Positions 11,935-21,725 of a stretch of DNA of 25,137 nt are shown piece after piece (the first letter of the stretch is position 1; each line of letters opens with the position of its first letter). Source of the DNA: Parvularia atlantis. Taxonomy: Eukaryota; Opisthokonta; Rotosphaerida. Where the stretch lies: NCBI GenBank assembly GCA_943704415.1, contig CALSCO010000393.1, positions 1 to 25,137 of the forward strand. The letters run 5' to 3'. The notes under the pieces are model-generated. The model was not told the DNA's origin and made no database searches. It worked only from the letters and a program-made list of their open reading frames with translations. Position numbers and translations under genes: made by a program.

Positions 11935-13131
11935 ATGGAGGCCACGTGGACGACCATCGAGGCAAGCACTGTGGCGCCGTCGGCGTTGCGCGCCGGCCGC
12001 CGACCGCCGACCGCCGACCGCCGACCGCCGCCGCAGAGCGACCCGGGCGTGTTCACGGAGCTCATACGCGACGTCGGGTGCAGCGGCGTGCAGGTGGAGG
12101 AGATCTACAGCCTTGACGACGAGACGCTGGCGAGCCTGGCGTGCGCGCGGTGCGGCCCGCTGCGCGCCTGCTCACCGCGCGCGCAGGCCCGTGTTTGGGC
12201 TCATCTTCCTGTTCAAGTACACGGGTGAGCGCAACCCGCGACCTGTGACGGCGTCGGTGCCGGCCGACCTGTTTTACGCGAAGCAGGTCGCGGCGGCGCG
12301 GCGGTGTGGCGTCAAGCGCTGACCGCGCTCGCGACAGGTCATCCACAATGCGTGCGCCACCCAGGCCATCCTCGCCGTGCTCATGAACGCGCCGGGCGTG
12401 GACCTGGGCGCGGAGCTGGCCGGATTCAAGGAGTTTACGCGCGACTTTTCGCCCGAGGTGCGGACGACTTCGGCGGCGGGTCCGCGGCGGCTGACGACGA
12501 CGATGCGGCGCGCAGCTCAAGGGCGAGGCCATCACCAACAGCGACACGATGCGCACGGTGCACAACAGCTTTGCGCGCGCCGAGGCCGTGACGGTAGACG
12601 AGAAGCGCGGCGGCAAGCCTGAGGACCTGTTCCACTTCATCTCGTACGTGCCGTTCGAGGGCGTGCTGTACGAGCTCGACGGCCTCGCGGGCGGGCCGAT
12701 CCCACTGGGCGCGTGCACGCCCGACAACTGGCTGCAAGTGGTCCGGCCGGTCATCGCCGAGCGCATCGAGCGCTACCAGACCGAGGGCAGCGGCGAGATC
12801 CGCTTCAACCTAATGGCGGTCATTCGCGACCGGCGCGCGCAGTGCCGCGAGCAGCTCGAGCGGCTCGAAGAAGACGACGCGGGGACGGACGTGGAGACGC
12901 AGCTGCTGCGCAGGGAAGAGCTGCTCGCGACCATCGCGTCCGAGGAGGCCAAGATGGCGCGCTATGCGGTGCGTGCGTTCGCGTGCGCGTGCGTGTGCGC
13001 GTGCCCGCGGGCTCGGCACTGAGCCGCGGACGCAGAAGGAGAACGCGCGGCGCAAGCACAACTTTATCGGCTTCATCTACGAGCTGATGCAAATCATGGC
13101 TGAGCGCGGTGTCCTTGTGCGGCGTCCTTGA
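11935..13131 (+). CDS. UCHL5: Ubiquitin C-terminal hydrolase L5 / UCH37 family
   Basis: A cysteine deubiquitinase of the UCH37 type, usually bound to the proteasome through Rpn13. Six exons (11935-11961, 12037-12140, 12187-12286, 12338-12457, 12516-12968, 13036-13131) give 299 aa. The catalytic set is in place: Gln77, Cys83 (NACATQ), His157 (LFHFISYVP) and Asp172 (LYELDGL). The UCHL5-specific start [14 protein letters not shown] and the C-terminal [14 protein letters not shown] are also clear. The protein stops soon after that helix (GVLVRRP), so most of the charged Rpn13-binding tail of animal UCHL5 appears to be absent. The first intron (11962-12036) has a GC rather than GT donor (GCAAGC), supported by exact phase and by the conserved residues it joins. 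Only 51 bp separate it from the septin stop. Confidence 0.95.
11996..12033 (+). repeat. 7-bp tandem repeat (CGACCGC) inside a GC-AG intron
   Basis: About five copies of a CGACCGC unit fill the 3' half of the first UCHL5 intron and run up to its CAG acceptor. The repeat is free of G-tract or stop constraint because it is spliced out. Confidence 0.85.
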
Positions 13132-13431
13132 CTTGGCGACCGTGCGCCACCCTTAGTCTCCATCGTCCTTGTCCGGGTCTTCCTCGTCCTCGTCCGTCGC
13201 AGCGGGCCGCTGCGTACGCCGATCAGCCGCCGCACATCCCGCGCGCGCAAGCAATCCGTACCGCGCTTTACCCTCGCCACATCGTGTCGATGCGAGCCAC
13301 TCTCTGGCAGCGTCCTTCGCGCACTGCGACGCAGGCACTGGCTCGGCGCGCGGCGAACTTACAGTTGCAATGACAACTTGTCGCCATTACGTACGTACAA
13401 TCGGGCTGACTTTCGCAACAATTGTGCAAGG
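13132..13431. other. Convergent intergenic region between UCHL5 and the Ras GEF
   Basis: Both flanking genes end here, so this 300-bp stretch should hold two 3' UTRs and their poly(A) signals. It contains a CT-rich section at about 13157-13197 and a less GC-rich section at 13365-13431. No coding sequence with a recognisable motif and no RNA gene was found. Confidence 0.4.
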
Positions 13432-15208
13432 TTAGGGATCCTTCGGCTCGACCTGGAGTGAGCGCTCGTACATCTCCTTCTCGTCGACCAGGTGGCCCTC
13501 GTTGTCCAGCAACAGGCTCACGATCTCCGGCACGTCCTGCAGTGCGTACCGGCGCAGCTTGAGCAGCTCAATCTCGTTGATCGTGTTGGCCAGCTTGCGG
13601 CACTTGTCAAAGTTGACCAGGTCCGTGCCCTTGACCCGAGTCGGGTTGCCGTCCTCGATGAACGTCAGGTCGCGCAGATACAGCCCCAGCCAGGGCACGC
13701 AGGGCGGGTCGACCGAGTACAGCGATAGCCGCAGGTTGTTAAAGTTGTCCTCGGGCGACATCAGCTCGGCCAGCTCGGTGTATACGGCCATGGTCTTGGT
13801 TGACACGAGCTGACATGCGCGCGTTCAGCCCGGCACAAGCCCGGCGTCGGCGCACCTCCCACGACTTGCGCAGCCGGTGCACGGGCGCAGACTGCAGGCC
13901 CGACAGGATCGCGTTGACCGCGTTGAAGTTATTGAGCGCGCGACACCGCTCGGCCGTGTGGACAAAGAGCTTGATGAGCCGCGCGCGCTGCTTGGGCGCC
14001 GGGCCCCGCATGATCCCGTGGAAGACCCAGCGCGTGACCTGTTGTTGGCGCCGGGCGTGAGCCGGCGACGCGGTCGCGCGCGGTCGCGCACGTCGTTGAA
14101 GCGCTTGATCAGCCGCCGGATGTTTGGCGCGCGCAGGTCGCCGTCCTTCTTGTTCCAGGCCTGCTTGAGCCACTCGCGCGGCTGGATTTGGACAAAGATG
14201 CGCTGCCACGGCGCCAGGGGTGAGTGTGGTGGTGGCCTGCAGCGACGCGACGCACGTGCTCGATCAGCGTCAGCTGCCGCGCCAGCTCGGTCGGGTCAAC
14301 GTCCTCGAGCTGCAAGCTCCCGCCCGCCGTCTTGGGCAGGATCGGCGGGGGCGTCTCGCCCTCGGCCTAGCGCGCGCCACCGCGTTAGACGGCCGTGCCG
14401 CGCGGCGCACGCAGCGCACCGCCCCGCTGTACTCGCTCGCGCTGCTGGTGTTGGCGGGCCCGGCCAACATCGCCTTCTGCGCCAGCGCTTGCGGGTAAGC
14501 ACGGCGCGCGAAGACGTGCGGGCGGGCGGCACTCAGACCTGCTTGGCGAGCAGCTTGGTGATCTCAGCCGCCATGGGCTCCATGTGCTTGCGCATGGTGG
14601 TGTCTGCACGCACGCGTCGGCACACATGTGCACGCACGCGGCGCCGCACCGGCAAAGTGCTGCAGCTGCGTCCAGATGGCCAGGGCCTCGTCGCGGTCGA
14701 TCGTGAGGAAGAAGCGCTCGATCCACAGGCGCATCACGTGGAACACCCTGAGGCGGATCGGCGTGAGGATCTCGGTCTGGAAGTGGAGGTACTGCCGCGG
14801 CGTGAGGTTGGGAAGGCTGTAATCGAAGCTGTTTCGGCGTTGCGCCGTGAGTTTGCTGGCGGGCCAGGACGCACTACCGCACACCGCGCCATCAGCAGCT
14901 GCATGAGCTCGCGCGCGTTGGTAAAGTGCTCGTAGGTCATCATGAAGACCGACTCAAAGTCCTCGTCTGCGCGCGCGGTCAGTGCGTCAGTGCAGTTAGA
15001 CGGTGTGCGCGCGCACGGCACCGGGGTAGAAGTACGTCAGGCGCTCGACCAGGCGTGACAGTGACCCGGCCTTGATCACGGGAAAGCCGTCGCGCGTCCT
15101 GTCGACATCAACGACGATGTCGGTCGTGTCCTCGTGCAGGGCCGTGACGAGCGGCTGGAGGCACTCGTCGACCATGAACAGCTTGGAGCCCATCGCCTTG
15201 CGCGTCGG

Positions 15209-15282
<74 letters not shown>

Positions 15283-17867
15283 GCGCGCGCGCGCGGGTCA
15301 GGCGACATCGGCCGCGAACGCTCTGCGCACCTGGTGATGCGCGTCGTGCTCGTTGCTGCGCACGGCGCGCCGGCGCAGCGTCTGCCCAACCGAGTTGAGG
15401 CCGAGCTTGAACTGGGTCGCGCGGGTGAGGTCGCGCAGGAGCACTTGCAGACCGCTGCAAGGGGGTCAGCACGGCGCGCGTGTGCAGCTGCGAAGGGCGC
15501 ACCCGGCCGCAGCTTGCGCGGATGCGGCGCTGGTGGCCGTGGGTTGCTTGTGTGCGGCGAGGCGGTCGCGCTCGACTCGCTCAAACAGGAGGTACTCTTG
15601 CCAGTACTTGCGGTCCTTCTCGCGGCGCGTCTGCTCGAGCTCCTACGGGCGCGTGCGGGTCAGAGGGTCGAGGCGGCGGGCGGACGGACGTACGTGCAGG
15701 CGGTGCGCATACTCGTCCGAGTGGTCAAAGATCTGGCTGACGATGACGAGCAGGGCCTTCATCGACTTGGCGACCTCGAGCGTGGCCTTCTTGACGTCGT
15801 CGACCGCTGCATAGCGCGCGTGAGTGCGTGAGCGAAAACGGCCGGCGCGCAGGGCACCGTGGTCGGGCGGCCAGACGCCACTGGCGATGCGCGTGGCGAT
15901 GAGGAGCGTCGACACCTGAGGCCGCGGGTTTGGCACGCGGCAGGCGGGGCCACCGGCGTGGGCGCACCGTCTGCTGCAGCGCGGTCGTGTGGGCGTGCAG
16001 TGTGCGCTTGGTGTCGTCGCTCATGACTTTGTCAAAGTCTGCGACGGCGGCCGTCGTCTGGTCGAGGATGCCCCGGACGGCCTGGCTGACGAGCTCAGCC
16101 GTGGGCGTGTACAGCTCACGGCTGGTCTTGTCCTGCGTGAGCTTGACGAGCTGGGCCATCTGGCGCACGACGGTCTGGGTGGCCGTGGTGAAATCGGGCC
16201 GGCGGATCGTGAACGGGAGCGGGGCGACCGCGGGGCCAGCCGCGGGGGCGGGCGGGGCGGCGGGCACGGGCGGCGAGGGCGTCTTGGCCGTCATCTCCTC
16301 GGAGCTCATGGGGCTGAGCGGTCGCTTGTCGCCGGCGGTGGGCGGGCGCAGGGGCCGCTGCTGAGTGACTGCCGAGGCGTCCCAGGGCGAGGCGGGCCGT
16401 CGTGCGCGCCGCTCAAGCGTGCCGTAGCCGAGGCGCAGCGAGGCCGTGTCGCTGTCGGAGGCGGTGTCGCTAGCGAGGTCGTCGTCGAGCGCAATGGTCG
16501 TGAGCTTGGCGAGGAGCTCGTCATTGGCGAGCGTTGAGGCGGGCCGGGCGGGCCCCTGCGCCGCGTCGATAAGCTGCTGCGCCGTCTGCTGCAGCGCCCG
16601 GCTCGACTGGAGAAACTCGTCCTGGTCGTCCTTGGCGATGGCGTTGGTGAGGAGCAGCTGCACGAGCGTGACGAGCATCGCCAGCTCCTGGCCGAGCTGC
16701 TGGAAGAGCGCGGCGTGGGGCGGCCCCGGGGGCGGGGGCGTGCTGGCAAAGCCCGACGATGACGAGCGGCGGGCGAGCATGGGTGGCGTGGGCGCGACGA
16801 CGGGCCGCTGGGCGCGCGTGAGGTTTTGCAGCGCGGCATCGGCGAGGGCGACGATGCGCATCGTCTGGTGAAAGGCCTCGAGCATGCGCGGGCGCAGGTC
16901 GTCGAGCGCGGCCGCAGTGACGAGGGTCTCCATGTGGCGTAGGGTGCCGACGAGCGCGTCGACCGCGTCCGACACGCCCTGGACGTGCTGCGCTTGCGTC
17001 GGCGCGGGCACGACCGACGCAGACGTGGCGCCGATGGCGCCGTCGAGCGCAGCCTCGACCACGAGCACGAGCGCGTCGAACGCGGCCGCAGCCTCGGAGG
17101 CGAGGGCGGTGGTGGCGCTGGCGGCGAGATCGGTGCTAGCGTCGGCGGCAGCGTCGGCGGCGAGGGTGCCGGTGTCTGCCGAGTCGATGATGACGACGAG
17201 GTTGCTCGGGAACCAACCCTCGCGCCCGTCGATGTTGCCGTGCGCCCAGCCGTCGCCGTCGCGGTCGTAGCTGTCGACCTGGATCTGCTGGCCGGCGACG
17301 AACGCGAGCGGCGGGGCGCGGTCGGCAGCGAGGCCCTCGTAGCCGTAGAGCGCGTAGGCGAGGCGCGGGCGCTGCTGCTGCTGCTGCTGCTGCGCGCGCT
17401 TGGCGAGGTAGACACGCGCCTGCAGCACGAGGCGGGGCAGCAGCGCGAGAAAGGCGTCGATCTGCGAGCCGAGGCCGCCGGGTACCAGCGCGTCGGCTTG
17501 TTTATGTTTAAGCGAGTGGTCGTGCGCGGGCGGTCGCGCGCCGCGCACCAAACAGGCTGAGCACGCCCGCGCTGTTTTGCAGCACGACGACGAGGCGCTT
17601 GACGGCGCGCACGACGCGCTCCTGCGGCGTGTCGGCGCGGAAGCCGAGCCAGCGCACGGCGTCGCGCACGGTTTGCCCCTGCACAGCGAACTCAGGTGCG
17701 GGCGCGGCGCGGCGCACGTGTGTGTGCTGCGCCCTGCGGGATGGCGCGTGGGGGCTACGCACCATCTGCCGCACGCCCTCGCGCAGCTGCTCGTCAAAGT
17801 CGGCGCGCGGCCGCAGCGACGGCGGCGGCGAGGCCGGCGGCGCCGAGTTGTGTGACCGCACGGCCAT
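13432..17867 (-). CDS. CDC25: CDC25-type Ras guanine nucleotide exchange factor (SH3-REM-RasGEF)
   Basis: Activates Ras by GDP release. In fungi this family feeds nutrient signals into cAMP or MAPK signalling. Sixteen exons give 1175 aa with all phases consistent; the main ones are 17496-15968 (1529 nt) and 13809-13432. An SH3 domain lies at about 125-185 (LAYALYGYEG, GWAHGNIDGREGWFPSNLVV), preceded by seven Gln. A long Ala/Pro/Ser/Thr-rich region follows, then a REM domain (about 765-870; AGSLSRLVERLTYFYPD, IRLRVFHVMRLWIERFF) and a RasGEF catalytic domain (about 930-1150; DVDPTELARQLTLIEH, LNNFNAVNAILSGL, PCVPWLGLYLRDLTFIEDG). SH3 followed by REM-RasGEF is the fungal Cdc25/Ste6 layout. The ATG at 17867 is the first in frame. 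The ATG at 17765, directly before intron 1, is an alternative. Confidence 0.94.
15212..15279 (+). repeat. (CA)34 microsatellite in a Ras GEF intron
   Basis: Thirty-four uninterrupted CA units. On the gene's strand this is a (TG)n tract ending just before the CAG acceptor of intron 15330-15209, where a pyrimidine tract would be expected. It is probably polymorphic. Confidence 0.97.
17372..17392 (-). repeat. (CAG)7 coding microsatellite encoding polyglutamine
   Basis: Seven CTG units on the plus strand read as seven consecutive glutamines just before the SH3 domain of the Ras GEF. The frame is open on both sides, so copy-number change would alter length without a frameshift. Confidence 0.9.
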
Positions 17868-17895
17868 GGTGTGAATGTTCTGTGTGCGTGCGCGG
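17868..17895. promoter_or_regulatory. 28-bp spacer between divergent Ras GEF and SPX-SER2 start codons
   Basis: The plus-strand start at 17896 is fixed by the canonical SPX beginning MKFGK. The first in-frame ATG of the minus-strand Ras GEF is at 17867, leaving 28 bp, or 130 bp if that gene begins at 17765. Either distance implies a shared core promoter or transcripts that start inside the partner gene. No TATA-like element is visible. Confidence 0.45.
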
Positions 17896-20160
17896 ATGAA
17901 GTTCGGCAAGCGCCTGGCCGAGAGTCGCGAGCGCCTGGCGGCGACGCTGCGCGACAGCTGCCTCGACTACAAGGCGCTCAAGCAGCTGATTAAGCCACTG
18001 CGCGCCAGCCTCAGCCGCAACGCGTTCTTCCCGGCCAACTTTCGGCCGTCGGGCGCGGACGTGGGTGCGTTCGCGCGCGCATGCGACGTGCGCGTGGCTG
18101 ACGGCGCGCGCGCACCCAGGCCGCATCCTCGTGCCCAACTTTTCCGAGCTGGTCGGGTGCAAGCTGCTCGACCTCAAGTCCGCCGTTACGCGCTTCCTCG
18201 ATGTGCTCGACCACGAGGTCGAGAAGCTCAACCGGTGCTACGTCGCCGAGGCCGAGCGGCTGCAGGTGCTGCGGAGCGCCGCGCATCCGGCGCAGGGGGC
18301 GGAGGGGCAGCGCAGCGCGTCGATGGCGCTGCTGGCGCATGTCGAGGGGCTAGAGGTGCACGCCGCGTGTACACGGCTCAGCGCGCCACTCAGCATGCGC
18401 CGCAGACGTTCGTGTCGCTCAACTACACCGGCGTGGTCAAGATCCTGAAGAAGATGGAGAAGGTGACGGGTCTGGACATCCGCGAGCCGTTCCTCTATCG
18501 CATCTCGATGCTCCCGTTCAGCAAGGCCGTCTCGGTGGCCGACCTCAAGGCGCAGCTGCTCGCCGAGCTCCTGCCGACGGCCGCGCCAGACGAGCCGCCG
18601 GCAAAGCGCGCGCGTGTCGCGGGCGACTCGGCCAACGGCGATGGTGATGGCGCGGCCCTGGTGTCGGCGGCCGACGGCGAGGTGCGCGCGGCGATGTGGA
18701 CCGTCCCGGCACCGGTGTTGGCGGCCGACGGCGAGGTGCGGGCGCGGATTGACGCGGCGACACGGACCGTCACTGCACTGGCGGGCTCACAGCCGCTGTT
18801 TCGGCCGAGCACACCGCTGTCGTCGTTGGCGCCGGTGGCGGCGGCAACGGCGGCGGCGGCGGCGGCGGTGACGGTGCGCACAGCGTCGACGGCGTCAGTG
18901 GGCGAGGCGGCGTCGGCGCTGGTGTCGATCACGGGGCGGCAGGGCACGGACCTGCTGGCGGCGCTGCTGGCGGGGCTGGAGCGGCACCAGGTGCGCGTGC
19001 TGGACGTGGGGTTGGCGCGGGTGCACCACGCGACGACGGCGGCGGCGCTGGTGGAGATGCCGGCGGAGGAGTCGGTGCTGCTGCGCGAGCTCACAGACGA
19101 GTGTGACAAAATGGGCGCGGCGCTGACGTATCAGGTCAACCCGGCGCGAACGCCCATGCCGACGTCGCTGGCGCCGTACCCGGAGCGGGAGGCGCACGTG
19201 GTGACGATCGTGGGCGACGTGCCGCTCGGCGCGGCGGTGCTGTCTGCGGTGACGCGCGTGGTCGTGGGCCAGAACGCGTCGGTGATGCGCGTGCACAAGC
19301 TCGGCGCGTTGCTGCGCGCGGTGGAGCTCGGCGTGAGCGCGCCCGAGGGGCTCGACGTCTTGGCGTTGCGCGCGGCGCTGTTTGTGGTCGCGCGGGTACA
19401 CGCGTGCGACGTGCACGTGCAGCGCGAGTCGGTGCACCGGCGCGGCAAGCGGCTCGTCGTGTTTGACATGGACTCGACGCTGATTCGGCAGGAGGTCATC
19501 GACGAGCTTGCGCGGTATGCCAACGTGCACGATCAGGTGCGTGGCGGGCGGCGGAGCGCGGCTAGCGGGCGTGACAGTCGGCGGTCGGTATTGACGGGGA
19601 GTGCGCAGGTGAAACAGATCACGGAGGAGGCGATGCAGGGCAAGCTGGACTTTCGCCAGTCACTGCGCAAGCGTGTGGCACTGCTCGCGGGCCTGCCGGT
19701 GTCGGCGCTGGACGAGGTCAAGGCGCGACTGGAGCTGATGGAGGGCGCGCTGCCGCTGTGCCGGGCACTGCGCGGGCTGGGCGTGCGCACGGCGGTGGTG
19801 TCGGGCGGGTTCCTGCCGATGGCGCTGCACATCAAGGAGGCGCTGGGGCTAGACTACGCGTTTGCGAACCAGCTCGAGGTGTCGGCCGACGGGCAGACGC
19901 TGACGGGCCAGCTTGTGGGCGAGGTGGTGGACGCGCAGCGCAAGGCAGACCTGCTGGGCACGCTGGCGCAGCTGGAGGGGGTGCAGCGCGAGCAGATTGT
20001 CGCGGTGGGCGACGGCGCCAACGACTTGCTCATGCTGGCCGCGGCAGGCGTGGGGATAGCATTCCGCGCCAAGCCGGTGGTGCAGGAGCAGGCCTCGTTC
20101 CGCATCAACACGCGCAGCCTCCTCTCCGTCCTGCACCTGCTCGGTCTCGATGCCGAGTGA
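17896..20160 (+). CDS. SER2: SPX domain fused to double-ACT phosphoserine phosphatase (SerB/Ser2 type)
   Basis: Predicted 695 aa from four exons (17896-18064, 18120-18355, 18406-19536, 19609-20160). An N-terminal SPX domain (1 to about 175) starts MKFGKRL and contains DYKALKQLIK, DLKSAVTRFLDVLDHEVEKL and LNYTGVVKILKKMEK, the Lys-rich helices that bind inositol pyrophosphates in this family. A low-complexity linker with PPAKRAR (possible nuclear signal) follows. Two ACT-like domains come next (about 307-378, starting ITGRQGTDLLAALL, and 398-475, starting VVTIVGDVPLGAAVL). The HAD phosphatase (485-690) has FDMDSTL at about 488-494, VVSGGF and VGDGANDLLML, which would release serine from phosphoserine. 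The SPX C-terminus, both ACT domains and the catalytic Asp motif lie in one uninterrupted 1131-nt exon, so the fusion is not a splicing guess. Phosphate-regulated serine synthesis is an inference. Confidence 0.95.
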   Translation: MKFGKRLAESRERLAATLRDSCLDYKALKQLIKPLRASLSRNAFFPANFRPSGADVGAFARACDVRVADGARAPRPHPRAQLFRAGRVQAARPQVRRYALPRCARPRGREAQPVLRRRGRAAAGAAERRASGAGGGGAAQRVDGAAGACRGARGARRVYTAQRATQHAPQTFVSLNYTGVVKILKKMEKVTGLDIREPFLYRISMLPFSKAVSVADLKAQLLAELLPTAAPDEPPAKRARVAGDSANGDGDGAALVSAADGEVRAAMWTVPAPVLAADGEVRARIDAATRTVTALAGSQPLFRPSTPLSSLAPVAAATAAAAAAVTVRTASTASVGEAASALVSITGRQGTDLLAALLAGLERHQVRVLDVGLARVHHATTAAALVEMPAEESVLLRELTDECDKMGAALTYQVNPARTPMPTSLAPYPEREAHVVTIVGDVPLGAAVLSAVTRVVVGQNASVMRVHKLGALLRAVELGVSAPEGLDVLALRAALFVVARVHACDVHVQRESVHRRGKRLVVFDMDSTLIRQEVIDELARYANVHDQVRGGRRSAASGRDSRRSVLTGSAQVKQITEEAMQGKLDFRQSLRKRVALLAGLPVSALDEVKARLELMEGALPLCRALRGLGVRTAVVSGGFLPMALHIKEALGLDYAFANQLEVSADGQTLTGQLVGEVVDAQRKADLLGTLAQLEGVQREQIVAVGDGANDLLMLAAAGVGIAFRAKPVVQEQASFRINTRSLLSVLHLLGLDAE

Positions 20161-20236
20161 GCATGCGTGTGTGCTGCAGTGCATGTGCGCAACGCAAGGG
20201 TGCCGCAACGCGACTGCATACATACACACGCTCACA

Positions 20237-21093
20237 TCAGCTGCGCTTGAAGGCGTCGTCGGAGGGCGGCTGCGCGGTGACAGCGGCGGTGGGGCCGGCG
20301 GGCGAGGCTTGCACGACCTGGACGCCGTACTTGCGCTGCATGGCGGCCTCGTAGCGCGTGGCGTGGTTGTCAACGGTGATGATGTAGCTCATGATGCCGA
20401 GGGTGAAGAGGATGGCGAGAACAAAGACCGCGTTGACAGCAAACGTCACGGTCGTGCTCGCGCGCTCCTCCCACAGGTACACGATCGTCAGCATCGGCAG
20501 GACCACGCCCGCGTGCTCGCCGTCGTTGTCTGCGGGTGGTTGGTCAGGTGAGCGGGGCGGCGGCAGAGGCACGACGCACAGTCGGCCGTCCACTTCATCC
20601 CGACAATGGCACCCTCGGCGTGGGTGAAGCGCACGACGAGTGTGTTGACCACGCGCCCGCGCCCGTCCGCGATCACCAGCCACGGCGTCACAAACTGGTC
20701 GTTGGCGAACGAGAGCATCCTGCGCAGAGGCGGTGAGAAGAGGGAGCGGGTGCGCTCTTTTGTTGAGCCAGGCGCACAGTTTGAAGGGGTCGCTGGTCTG
20801 CGCGCTCTCCTTGACCTGCGCGCCGACGGGCACCTGCACCTGCCGCGCCTGGCCGAACCGGGGCGAGTCGCGCCCGAGCACGTCGCGCCACGGGCTCTGG
20901 TTCTGCACACACGCGCGCACACGCTCAGGCGGGGCAGGGGAGAAAAAGGGCGCGGGCTGCATCGCACCTGCCCGAGCTGCGTGCGCTGCATCGCCCAGAC
21001 GATGTCGCCCGGCGCAAAGGCCGCCGCACGGGCGAGCGCGAGCGCGAGCGCGAGGAGTATGACAGCCGGTCTCGGCCACATCTGTCTGCTCAT
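20237..21093 (-). CDS. Unrecognised type I membrane protein with signal peptide
   Basis: Predicted 227 aa from four exons (21093-20968, 20902-20778, 20719-20580, 20529-20237). The N terminus is a textbook signal peptide (MSRQMWPRPAV then a run of Leu/Ala, with cleavage likely after ARAAA). A lumenal or extracellular domain of about 130 residues follows (motifs WAMQRTQLGQ, VQVPVGAQVKES, TPWLVIADGRGRV, RFTHAEGAIVG). One membrane span lies near 165-190 (VFVLAILFTLGIMSYIIT), and a cytosolic tail of about 45 residues contains YGVQVVQ. I do not recognise the family. Conserved-looking motifs and clean splice phases argue for a real gene. The start at 21093 overlaps the stop codon of the upstream same-strand gene. 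A second ATG at 21081 would still keep the signal peptide. It converges on the SPX-SER2 gene with 76 bp between stops. Confidence 0.8.
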
Positions 21094-21725
21094 TGACACA
21101 CAAATTGCACCGCCGACACGACCGCGGCCGACGCGCTAAAGTCGGGCTCGGCGCCGGGCTTGGTGGCGCCGCGCGTGGGGCTGGGCGGCGGCGTGGCGGG
21201 CGTGCCGATCGTTGTGGTTGGTGCGCCGACGTCGCCGACCTCGACCTGACCGACGCGGACGCCGTCGACGCGCGGTGTCGGCGCGGGCGCGGGCTTGGGG
21301 CCGTGCGCGCTCGCGACGATGTGCAGCACGACGGCGCCGGGCTCCATGTGGCGTGCGGCGGCGTCAACGAGGGCGTCGTGCACGGGGCGATCGGGCTGGG
21401 TCTGGACGAGCACGAGCGCGTCGAGCCGGCCAAACTGCTGCACCGCGTACTCGACCCAGTTGCGGCACGTCTCGTCGCACGACGACACGCCCGGCAGGAT
21501 CATGCATGCGCGCCCGGTCTCCTCGACGGCGGTGCGGACGCGCTCGGCGACCGCGGTGTTGGCCGGGTGGTAACCGAGGATGATCTGCGACGGCCGCGCG
21601 TGTCAGCCGACGCCTCACCGCCCAAGACGGCGACGCACCTGCACGCCCTCGTGCGCGAGCTGCAGCGCCAGCGAGCCGCCGAGCGCGTTGTCGCCGTTGG
21701 CGATGAGCGCGGTGCGGCGCGACAT
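21090..21725 (-). CDS. Truncated short-chain dehydrogenase-like (Rossmann) protein
   Basis: Predicted 193 aa from two exons (21725-21639, 21584-21090). The first 115 residues follow the N-terminal half of an SDR: strand and glycine loop TALIANGDNALGGSLALQLA, then EGVQ-IILGYHP, a helix AERVRTAVEETGR, ILPGVSSCDETCRNWVE and FGRLDALVLVQTQ. The usual NNAG motif is replaced by VQTQ, and the Tyr-x-x-x-Lys catalytic pair never appears. Instead the chain ends in a Pro/Thr-rich tail. It is thus unlikely to be an active oxidoreductase and may be a nucleotide-binding or scaffolding relic. It is also possible that a 3' exon was missed. The stop codon TGA shares bases with the ATG of the downstream membrane-protein gene. 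Confidence 0.65.

Noticed and set aside
15212-15279. CA repeat as a retroelement tail or telomere-like tract
   Set aside because: It sits wholly inside a short intron with no element sequence beside it, and is a simple microsatellite.
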